38,067 nucleotides of DNA, from positions 1-38,067 of the forward strand of contig JAEKKE010000077.1 in assembly GCA_019510535.1 (NCBI GenBank), written 5' to 3'. Of the stretch, positions 7,429 to 14,263 are shown one piece after another. The notes beneath the pieces are model-generated. The model was given only the letters and a program-made list of their open reading frames with translations. It was not told the origin of the DNA and made no database searches. This DNA comes from Acidobacteriota bacterium. Lineage in GTDB: Bacteria; Acidobacteriota; Terriglobia; Terriglobales; Acidobacteriaceae. The translations under genes were made by a program, and so were the position numbers. The stretch's first letter is position 1, and each line of letters starts with the position of its first letter.

Positions 7429-8466
7429 TTACTGATGCCGCGAAGCCGCGCGCTCGCTCATTCCGGAGAACTCAGCCGCCCGCGACTCCGCATACGCTGC
7501 TGCTCCCAGAAGCGCACAGCTCTGATCCAGAATCACGCGCACCGTAATCGTCTCGAGCAGGGGCGAGAGCCGTCCCTTATCCAGAAATGCCTTACGGAAC
7601 GTGCCGTTCTGCAGCGTCTTCAGCAGCTTGGGCGACATACCTCCACCTAGGTACACACCGCCACGCGCCAGCACCTTCAGCGCGATATTGCCTGCTTCCG
7701 CACCGTAGACACCCGCGAACAGATTCAGGGTCTCCGCGCAAAGCTCGCTCGAACCGTCTTCGCCGCAGGTTCCGATCACGAAGTTTGGATCTTCCTTCGC
7801 CATGCGGTCCTTCAGCCACTGCGGCTCGTCCATCTTCTTTACGTCGCGGAAGAACTCATAGATGTTGATCAAGCCGAGCCCTGAGATCACACGCTCGTAG
7901 CTGACGCGGCCGTTCAGCTTCTTTGTCAAATGCTGCAGCAGCGCAATCTCGTCCGGCGTGCGGGCTGCAAAGTCGGTATGGCCGCCTTCGCTGGCGACGG
8001 GGATATGCCTCTTTCCGTTCCAGACCAGCAGCGCCTCTCCCAACCCGGTACCGGCGGAGATCAGACCGGCATTGCCCACCGCCGATGGATCGCCCTGGTA
8101 AAGCGTAATCAGGTCCTTCGGCTCCAATTCGGGGATGCCGTACCCATTGGCTTCCAGGTCATTCAGCAGCAGCACATGAGGAATATCGCAGGTGCGCGAA
8201 ATGACGCGCGCATCCAGCTTCCAGGGCAGGTTCGTGGGCTCCATACGCTGATCGCTCACTGGGCCAGGAGCGCCGAAGCACGCTGCGGTAATGCCGTGCG
8301 TGCCACCCGTGCTGTCCTGGGCGATGAAGGCCTTCACGACCTCCTCGACCGAGGTGAAGTCGCGCGACGCGAACTTATGCTCGCGGAGCATATGCAAGCG
8401 TCCACTCGTGAAATCAAAGAGCGCTAAATGTACTTTGGTACCACCGACGTCGCCTGCAAGAATCAT
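7429..8466 (-). CDS. glk: Glucokinase
   Basis: This 345-residue cytoplasmic kinase would phosphorylate glucose to glucose-6-phosphate with ATP. It has the phosphate-1 loop AGDVGGTKVHLALFDF at the N-terminus, LLNDLEANGYGI, SAGTGLGEALLVW and EGGHTDFAARTPDEI, matching the E. coli Glk (COG0837) type rather than ROK kinases. I chose the ATG at 8466, which overlaps the pgl stop as ATGA, over an upstream GTG (8475); the 4-nt overlap implies translational coupling. It is the last gene of the run tkt-gnd-zwf-pgl-glk. It would supply the zwf substrate from glucose freed by the GH15 enzyme encoded upstream. Confidence 0.92.
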   Translation of the reverse strand: MILAGDVGGTKVHLALFDFTSGRLHMLREHKFASRDFTSVEEVVKAFIAQDSTGGTHGITAACFGAPGPVSDQRMEPTNLPWKLDARVISRTCDIPHVLLLNDLEANGYGIPELEPKDLITLYQGDPSAVGNAGLISAGTGLGEALLVWNGKRHIPVASEGGHTDFAARTPDEIALLQHLTKKLNGRVSYERVISGLGLINIYEFFRDVKKMDEPQWLKDRMAKEDPNFVIGTCGEDGSSELCAETLNLFAGVYGAEAGNIALKVLARGGVYLGGGMSPKLLKTLQNGTFRKAFLDKGRLSPLLETITVRVILDQSCALLGAAAYAESRAAEFSGMSERAASRHQ

Positions 8467-9245
8467 CCAACCCACTCCATGGTGCCGCCATGCGGCGAGG
8501 GTAGCTTGGCTGCCGCAGCCGTATCCAGTAAGAAGAGCAGCTTACCATTTGCAGGCCGAATCAATTGCGAGGGTAGCGTTTCCAGATCCTTCGGACCGGT
8601 CAACACACGCGCCAGGACCTCGGTTTTGGCGGCACCCTCTATCAGGAAAACTACCTCGCGGGCAGCGTTGATTACTGGCCACGAGAGGGTGATGCGCCAC
8701 GTATTCTTCTGCGGCACATGGTTCGCAAAGGCGATGCGGCCCAGCTCATCGATGCCCTCGGTATGCGGGAACAGCGATGCGGTGTGACCGTCGTCCCCCA
8801 TCCCGAGCTGCACCAGGTCAAAAACCGGAGTTTCGGCACCCTCCAGCTTGAAGGTATTGCGGATCAGGGCCTCGTAACGGGACGATGCCTCCTGAGGATC
8901 GAGCTCTCCTTCCATGCGGTAGACCTGAGAGGCCGGCAGCGGGACCTTATCCAGCAGCAGTTCCTTGGTCACACCGTAGTTGGACTCCGGATGCGACGGT
9001 GGAACACAGCGTTCATCCACCCAGTACAGATGGAGCTTCTCCCAGGGAAGATCGCTGAGAAACGGCTCCTGTGAGAGCACAGCGAACATGCGTTTCGGGG
9101 TCGATCCGCCGGAGATAGCGACGCGCGCCATTCCGCGCGCCGCTACCGCCTGCTTAACTGTTGCGGCGAAGTGCTCCGCCGCCTTCTTTGCCACAGCCGC
9201 CGCATCCGGCGAGACATCCAACGTTACCAGGGTCGTACGAGCCAT
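8463..9245 (-). CDS. pgl: 6-phosphogluconolactonase (DevB type)
   Basis: This 260-residue cytoplasmic enzyme would hydrolyse 6-phosphogluconolactone to 6-phosphogluconate, the second step of the oxidative pentose phosphate pathway. Family marks are VAISGGSTPKRMFAVL near residue 45, WEKLHLYWVDERCVPPSHPESNYG, and LGMGDDGHTASLFPHT with the catalytic histidine region. The length is normal for the glucosamine-6-phosphate-isomerase-like fold. AAGGA lies upstream of the ATG. It sits between zwf and glk in the same direction, separated from zwf by a dispersed repeat element and overlapping glk by 4 nt. Confidence 0.93.
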   Translation of the reverse strand: MARTTLVTLDVSPDAAAVAKKAAEHFAATVKQAVAARGMARVAISGGSTPKRMFAVLSQEPFLSDLPWEKLHLYWVDERCVPPSHPESNYGVTKELLLDKVPLPASQVYRMEGELDPQEASSRYEALIRNTFKLEGAETPVFDLVQLGMGDDGHTASLFPHTEGIDELGRIAFANHVPQKNTWRITLSWPVINAAREVVFLIEGAAKTEVLARVLTGPKDLETLPSQLIRPANGKLLFLLDTAAAAKLPSPHGGTMEWVG

Positions 9246-9266
9246 TCAGTTCCTTCTACTCAGGGT

Positions 9267-9381
9267 TGGAGCATTTTTCCTGTTGCTAGGTATCTCGGGA
9301 GGAGCGTGCAGCGGCGTTTTCATTGCGAAAACGCCCATGGATGCACAAGCCCTGCACTACACCTACAGGAAAAATGCTCTA
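9267..9381. repeat. 115-bp MITE-like element, copy 1, at the zwf stop
   Basis: The termini GAGCATTTTTCCTGT (9269-9283) and ACAGGAAAAATGCTC (9365-9379) are perfect 15-bp inverted repeats. The centre is GGCGTTTTC-attgc-GAAAACGCC. The right flank is TA and the left flank is TG. The right-hand CTA (9379-9381) is the zwf stop codon TAG on the minus strand. The element is non-coding and about 82-88 percent alike by eye to copies at 21377 and 28257; copy 4 at 31404 is inverted. Any transcript would fold strongly, so it may act as a terminator or processing site between zwf and pgl. Confidence 0.85.
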
Positions 9382-10917
9382 GCAGCTCTTCCAGCAGCGG
9401 CCGTCGCGCGCCAGCAGCTCATTCGACGCTTCGGGACCCCAGCTTCCCGCTTCATAGTTCGGGAAATCGGAAACCGGAGTCTCAGCCCACTTCTCCAACA
9501 GCGGGGTGAACAGCGCCCAGGTCGCCTCGACACCGTCGCGGTGCGCAAACAGCGTCGCATCGCCCAGCATGGCGTCAAGCAGCAGACGCTCGTAGCCGTT
9601 GGCCGTGGACTTGCCGAAGGCGTCGGCATACTTGAAGTTCATGGTCACTGGAGCGATGTTGGTCGTCGGTCCAGGAACCTTGGCGCCGAACCGCAGACTG
9701 ATACCTTCATCCGGCTGGATACGCATGGTCAGGATGTTCGGCGTGACCTGCGTGCCGCAGTCATTAGTCGTTCCCTTGAAGATATGCAGCGGCGGCTGCT
9801 TGAAGGTGATGGTCACCTCGGTCTCACGCTTGGCCAGACGCTTGCCGGCGCGGATGTAGAACGGAACACCCGCCCAGCGCCAGTTCTCGATCTCGAGCTT
9901 CAGCGCTCCAAAGGTCTCCGTCTGCGAGTTCGGATCGACACGATCTTCCTGGCGGTAGCCGATCACCTTCTGGCCGTCGACGGTGCCAGGGCCGTACTGA
10001 CCACGCACCGTATCCTCCATCTCGATCGGCGCGATGGCTCGCCATACCTTCAGCTTCTCGGTACGGATAGTGGAGGCCTCGAAAGAGTCAGGCGGCTCCA
10101 TCGCAACGTAGCTCAGAACCTCCATCATGTGGTTCTGCAGAATGTCTCGCGATGCGCCGGCCTTCTCGTAGAACGGTCCGCGCCCTTCAATACCGATCGA
10201 CTCCGCTGCGGTGATCTGCACGTTGTCGATATACGTACGGTTCCACACCGGCTCGAAGATGCCATTGCCGAAGCGGAAGACGAGGATGTTCTGCACCGTC
10301 TCCTTACCGAGGTAGTGATCGATACGGAAGATCTGGTCTTCGTCCAGCACCTGGTTGACCTCGTCGTTCAGCTCGCGCGCCGACTGCAGGTCATGGCCAA
10401 AGGGCTTTTCGATGATGACGCGTACCCAGGCATCGCTCTCGGGCTTGGCCATCTTGTGCTTGCCCAGCCGATGAATGATGTCGGAGAAGTACTCAGGCGC
10501 CACTGCCAGATAGAACAGGCGGTTGCCCTTGGTCCCGTACTTTGTATCGAGATCAGAGAGAGTCGCGTTCAGGTTCTGGAAGCCCTGATCGTCATCGAAG
10601 TTTGTGGTGAAGTAGTGGACGCGGTCGACGAACTCCTTCAGCTTCGGGTCATCGTCATCCACACCTCCGCCCTTGAGGATGCCATCACGCATGTCTTTCG
10701 CAAAGGTGGCCGACAGGTCGCGACGGGCTACACCCACCACCGCGAACTCTTCCGCCAGAAGACCTTCCTGTTCCAGGTGGAACAGCGCCGGCAGCAGTTT
10801 ACGTTTGGTCAGGTCGCCCGACGCGCCAAAGATGACCACGATACATGGGTCAGGCTTGCGCTCGTTGCGCTGTTCATTCACGGTCGCGGGAGATACAGTT
10901 ACTTCGGCAGTCGCCAT
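9379..10917 (-). CDS. zwf: Glucose-6-phosphate 1-dehydrogenase
   Basis: This 512-residue cytoplasmic enzyme would oxidise glucose-6-phosphate to 6-phosphogluconolactone while reducing NAD(P)+. The N-terminal nucleotide-binding motif is VIFGASGDLTKRKLLPALF. The active-site signature RIDHYLGKETVQN is present, and VIIEKPFGHDL is the conserved EKP region. Length is normal. It starts 41 nt after gnd stops and is co-directional with it; AGGAG is present but about 13 nt from the ATG. The TAG stop is exactly the end of the 115-bp repeat element, so the C-terminal end ELLARDGRCWKSC may have been set by the insertion. The terminal residues could be compared with relatives. Confidence 0.95.
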   Translation of the reverse strand: MATAEVTVSPATVNEQRNERKPDPCIVVIFGASGDLTKRKLLPALFHLEQEGLLAEEFAVVGVARRDLSATFAKDMRDGILKGGGVDDDDPKLKEFVDRVHYFTTNFDDDQGFQNLNATLSDLDTKYGTKGNRLFYLAVAPEYFSDIIHRLGKHKMAKPESDAWVRVIIEKPFGHDLQSARELNDEVNQVLDEDQIFRIDHYLGKETVQNILVFRFGNGIFEPVWNRTYIDNVQITAAESIGIEGRGPFYEKAGASRDILQNHMMEVLSYVAMEPPDSFEASTIRTEKLKVWRAIAPIEMEDTVRGQYGPGTVDGQKVIGYRQEDRVDPNSQTETFGALKLEIENWRWAGVPFYIRAGKRLAKRETEVTITFKQPPLHIFKGTTNDCGTQVTPNILTMRIQPDEGISLRFGAKVPGPTTNIAPVTMNFKYADAFGKSTANGYERLLLDAMLGDATLFAHRDGVEATWALFTPLLEKWAETPVSDFPNYEAGSWGPEASNELLARDGRCWKSC

Positions 10918-10958
10918 GGGCTTACACCAGCTCCTTACTACTTCAAGGCTAAACGAGG

Positions 10959-11867
10959 TTAAGACTTCTTGACGGCATGGCCGCCGAATGCATTGCGCAT
11001 GATGGAGAGCGCGCGGTCCGTGTAGTTGTTGTCCTCACGGGAACGCAGGCGGCGAATCAGCGCCTCCGTAATCACCGGAGCGGAGATATTCAGGTCGATC
11101 GCCTCGAAAACCGTCCAACGGCCCTCGCCGGAGTCCGGAACATACGCGGCCAAGCCCTCCAGGTTGGGGTTCTCCTTCAACGCTTCTGCGGTGAGGTCGA
11201 GCAGCCACGAGCGGACAACCGAACCGTGACGCCAGATCTCGGAGATCTGCGCCAGGTCAAGATTCAAGCTCTCTTTGGCCTTCAGAATCGCAAAACCCTC
11301 AGCAAAGGCCTGCATCATGCCGTACTCGATACCGTTGTGCACCATCTTGGTGAAGTGGCCGGAACCGGTGGGTCCGACGTGGCCCCAGCCCTTATCGGGA
11401 GCCGGAGCGAGCGCCTCAAAAATAGGCGAGAGATACTTCACCGGAGCCTCATCGCCACCGATCATCAGCGAGTAGCCCTCCTGCAGCCCCCAAACGCCGC
11501 CCGAGGTGCCGACATCCACAAAATCAAAGCCTTGCGGCTTTAGCTCATCGTGCCTGCGGATGGTGTCCTTGTAGTTCGAGTTGCCGCCGTCGATAAAGAT
11601 GTCGCCCTGCTTCATCAGCGGCTTCAGCTTAGCAATGGTCTCGTCCACCGGATCGCCGGCCGGAACCATGATCCATATGGCGCGCTTTCCGGTCGTCAGA
11701 TTCGCTGCCAGATCTTCCAGAGAATTCACGCCGACCGATCCGGTCGCCGTCAGCTTGGCGGTTGCCTGTGGGTTAAAGTCGAATCCGACTACTTTATGGC
11801 CGGCAAGGCGAAGACGTTCCGCCATGTTGCCACCCATCTTTCCCAGACCAATGAGGCCGATTTCCAT
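10959..11867 (-). CDS. gnd: 6-phosphogluconate dehydrogenase, decarboxylating (short GntZ/YqeC-like form)
   Basis: This 302-residue enzyme would convert 6-phosphogluconate to ribulose-5-phosphate and CO2. Motifs are the Rossmann GLIGLGKMGGNMAERL, then DGGNSNYKDTIRR, GTSGGVWGLQEGYSLMIGGD and the catalytic MVHNGIEYGMMQAFAEGF. It is about 170 residues shorter than E. coli Gnd and matches the short class; many of these prefer NAD+, which I infer but cannot show. TAGGAG stands 5 nt before the ATG. It precedes zwf by 41 nt, so the two are probably cotranscribed. The 319-bp gap upstream suggests its own promoter after tkt. Confidence 0.93.
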   Translation of the reverse strand: MEIGLIGLGKMGGNMAERLRLAGHKVVGFDFNPQATAKLTATGSVGVNSLEDLAANLTTGKRAIWIMVPAGDPVDETIAKLKPLMKQGDIFIDGGNSNYKDTIRRHDELKPQGFDFVDVGTSGGVWGLQEGYSLMIGGDEAPVKYLSPIFEALAPAPDKGWGHVGPTGSGHFTKMVHNGIEYGMMQAFAEGFAILKAKESLNLDLAQISEIWRHGSVVRSWLLDLTAEALKENPNLEGLAAYVPDSGEGRWTVFEAIDLNISAPVITEALIRRLRSREDNNYTDRALSIMRNAFGGHAVKKS

Positions 11868-12004
11868 CTCGACTCCTAACGTAGCTTTATTTTTATATGT
11901 TTCTGTAAAACCAGTACGACGAATTCACAACCATTAAGACGTTTTTGAATTATCCCCAGTCGCACCTGTCGTTACGTTCGATGCTCTGCGTCTGCAGGAC
12001 GGTT

Positions 12005-12018
12005 CAAGAGGCCTCTTG
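12005..12018. promoter_or_regulatory. Palindrome in the tkt-gnd gap
   Basis: CAAGAGGCCTCTTG is a perfect 14-bp palindrome flanked by GGTT and AACC (12001-12025). It lies in the 319-bp gap 11868-12186, about 140 nt upstream of the gnd start. It may be an operator for gnd-zwf-pgl-glk, but nothing else supports this. Besides this dyad and the tkt terminator, I see only a TTTACA/TATAAA AT-rich patch near 11890-11910 and no ORF in this gap. Confidence 0.35.
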
Positions 12019-12152
12019 ATGAACCCCATCCACCATTCCGAACAATGGCGGTCTTTGCGGCACAGTTTGTATTCCGGAGGAGGCGGAGGTCGCAGCGGTC
12101 TTCAAAGAACCTGAACCAGCCGGAAGGCAATGCCCGTTTGCCTGTCTTGCGA

Positions 12153-12178
12153 AAGGGCCTCCGTTCCCGGAGGCCCTT
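12153..12178 (-). terminator. Terminator after tkt
   Basis: AAGGGCCTCCG-ttcc-CGGAGGCCCTT is a perfect 11-bp stem with a 4-nt loop, 9 nt past the tkt stop. The T tail on the minus strand is short (TTTCGC), but the stem is very strong. Confidence 0.75.
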
Positions 12179-12186
12179 CCCTTCTT

Positions 12187-14160
12187 TTACTTACCGGTGA
12201 GCTTCTTTGCGTGCTCAACGATGTTTGCGGTGTTGAAGCCTAACTTCTCGAAGACAATTGGCGCCGGGGCCGATGCGCCGAACCGGTCGATACCGATGAC
12301 AGCGCCGTTGCCGCCGAGGTACTTGTACCAGCCCATGGTAGCGCCGGCCTCGATGGCCAGCTTGGGCAGATTGGCGGGAAGAACGCTGGCCTTGTAGGCC
12401 TCGTCCTGCTCGTCGAAGAGGCGGAAGCTCGGCATGGAGACAACCTTCGCCGAGATGCCTGCAGCCTTCAGTTCCGGCAGCGCCTTCAGCGCCAGCGAGA
12501 CCTCCGAACCGGTCGCGATGAGCACGATCTGTGCGTCAGCGGCGTCTTCCAGAACGTACGCACCCTTGCTGGCGCCCGTGGCCTTCTCAGGGTCCAGAAC
12601 GGGCAGGTCCTGACGCGAGAGAGCCATGAAGCTAGCCGACTTCCGCTGCAGAGCGATCTTCCAGCACTCAGCGGTCTCATTGGCGTCCGCCGGGCGGAAG
12701 TCAGTGAGCTGCGGAATGGCGCGAAGGCTCATGAGCTGCTCCACCGGCTGATGGGTTGGACCGTCTTCGCCCAGGCCGATCGAGTCGTGCGTGAAGATGA
12801 ACAGCGAGTGCGTGCTCATCAACGACGCCAGACGGATCGCGTTCCGCATGTAGTCGGAGAAGACGAAGAAGGTCGAGCCGAACGGAATCAGACCGCCGTG
12901 AGCAGCCATACCATTGACGGCGGCAGCCATACCGAACTCGCGAACGCCGAAGAAGATGTTGCGGCCGTTCGGGTCGATGTGGAAGTTGGTCGACTCCTTG
13001 AAGATAGTCTTGGTGGAGGCGGTGAGATCGGCGGCGCCGCCGATCAGCTCCGGAACCGTCTTGTACAGAGCCTGCATCACAACCTGGCCGGCGTTACGGG
13101 TCGCAACCGGCTTGTCGGTTGGGAAGGGCTTGATCTCCTTGGCGAAGTCAGCAGCCAGCTCAGCCTTGATGGTGCGCTCGAACTCGTTGGCCAGGTCAGG
13201 ATGCGCGACCCTGTACTTGGCGAAGAGAGCGTTCCACCCTTCCTGGATCTTCTCGCCCTTAGGCTTGATGGAGCCCCAGTCGGCCGCAGCGCACTCAGGA
13301 ATGTAGAACGACTCCTCCGGCGGGAAGCCGAGAGCTTCCTTGGTCTTCTTGGTGTTCTCAGCGCCCAGAGCCTCGCCATGCACCTTGCTGGTGCCGGCGT
13401 GCGGGCTGCCGTAGCCGATGACCGTGCGCACACGCACCAGGGTCGGCTTCTCGGTCTCAGCCTGAGCTTCCTTGATGGCCTTGCGCAGGGCGTCCAGATC
13501 GTTGCCGTCGGCAACGTGCAGCACCTGCCAGTGATAGCCCTCAAAGCGCTTGGTCACATCTTCGGTGAATGAGAGCTCGGTTGGCCCGTCCAGCGAGATC
13601 AGGTTGTCGTCATAGAAGACGATCAGCTTACCCAGCTTCAGCGTTCCGGCCAGTGACGCGGCCTCGTGCGAGACACCTTCCATCAGGTCGCCGTCACCGC
13701 ACATCACATAGGTGTGGTGATCGACGATCTTCATCTCCGGCTGATTGAAACGAGCAGCCATGTGCTTCTCAGCGATCGCCAGACCGACGGACATCGCAAG
13801 GCCCTGGCCCAGGGGACCGGTGGTGACTTCAACGCCGGGGGTCTCGCCGTACTCCGGGTGACCTGGAGTGATGGAGTGCCACTGACGGAAGCTCTTCACC
13901 TGATCCAGCGGAACGTCGTAGCCGGAGAGATGCAGCACGCTATACAGCAGCGCCGAGGCATGGCCGTTCGACAGCACAAAGCGGTCACGATCAATCCACT
14001 TGTGGTCCGAGGGGTTGTGCTTCATCACATCGTGGTACAGCAGGTAGGTCAGCGGCGAAAGCGCCAGCGGCGCACCGGGATGGCCGCTCTTGGCCTTTTC
14101 AACGGCATCAACTGCGAGAAGACGAAGTGTATTGATGGACTTCTGAACCAGGTCGCTCAT
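12187..14160 (-). CDS. tkt: Transketolase
   Basis: This 657-residue thiamine-diphosphate enzyme transfers two-carbon ketol units between pentose, heptulose, tetrose and triose phosphates in the non-oxidative pentose phosphate branch. It shows KSGHPGAPLALSPL near the N-terminus, the ThDP motif GDGDLMEGVSHEAASLAG..DDN, the Pyr-domain stretch GVREFGMAAAVNGMA, and THDSIGLGEDGPTHQPVEQL. I chose the ATG at 14160, with GAGGA 6 nt upstream; the ORF track's GTG at 14175 would start ahead of this ribosome site. A hairpin abuts the ribosome site. The gene lies between the GH15 gene and gnd in the same direction. Confidence 0.95.
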   Translation of the reverse strand: MSDLVQKSINTLRLLAVDAVEKAKSGHPGAPLALSPLTYLLYHDVMKHNPSDHKWIDRDRFVLSNGHASALLYSVLHLSGYDVPLDQVKSFRQWHSITPGHPEYGETPGVEVTTGPLGQGLAMSVGLAIAEKHMAARFNQPEMKIVDHHTYVMCGDGDLMEGVSHEAASLAGTLKLGKLIVFYDDNLISLDGPTELSFTEDVTKRFEGYHWQVLHVADGNDLDALRKAIKEAQAETEKPTLVRVRTVIGYGSPHAGTSKVHGEALGAENTKKTKEALGFPPEESFYIPECAAADWGSIKPKGEKIQEGWNALFAKYRVAHPDLANEFERTIKAELAADFAKEIKPFPTDKPVATRNAGQVVMQALYKTVPELIGGAADLTASTKTIFKESTNFHIDPNGRNIFFGVREFGMAAAVNGMAAHGGLIPFGSTFFVFSDYMRNAIRLASLMSTHSLFIFTHDSIGLGEDGPTHQPVEQLMSLRAIPQLTDFRPADANETAECWKIALQRKSASFMALSRQDLPVLDPEKATGASKGAYVLEDAADAQIVLIATGSEVSLALKALPELKAAGISAKVVSMPSFRLFDEQDEAYKASVLPANLPKLAIEAGATMGWYKYLGGNGAVIGIDRFGASAPAPIVFEKLGFNTANIVEHAKKLTGK

Positions 14161-14171
14161 GTATTCCTCGG

Positions 14172-14195
14172 GCACTAGGGCAAAAGCCTTAGTGC
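14172..14195 (-). promoter_or_regulatory. 5'-leader hairpin before the tkt ribosome site
   Basis: On the minus strand GCACTAAGGC-TTTT-GCCCTAGTGC forms a stem with a single A/C mismatch. It ends right before CCGAGGAATAC-ATG. A hairpin against the ribosome site could modulate tkt translation, or could be part of a terminator for the GH15 gene 70 nt upstream. Both are inference. Confidence 0.4.
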
Positions 14196-14263
14196 GCTCG
14201 TGTTAGTAAGGGTTTTCGTTATTCACTTCCAGTGTACAGGTTCCATTAACTGGCCCTGGGTGG

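Noticed and set aside
8980-10962. 660-codon plus-strand ORF opposite zwf and pgl
   Set aside because: It is the shadow of well-supported minus-strand genes with intact catalytic motifs; its translation shows no family motif.
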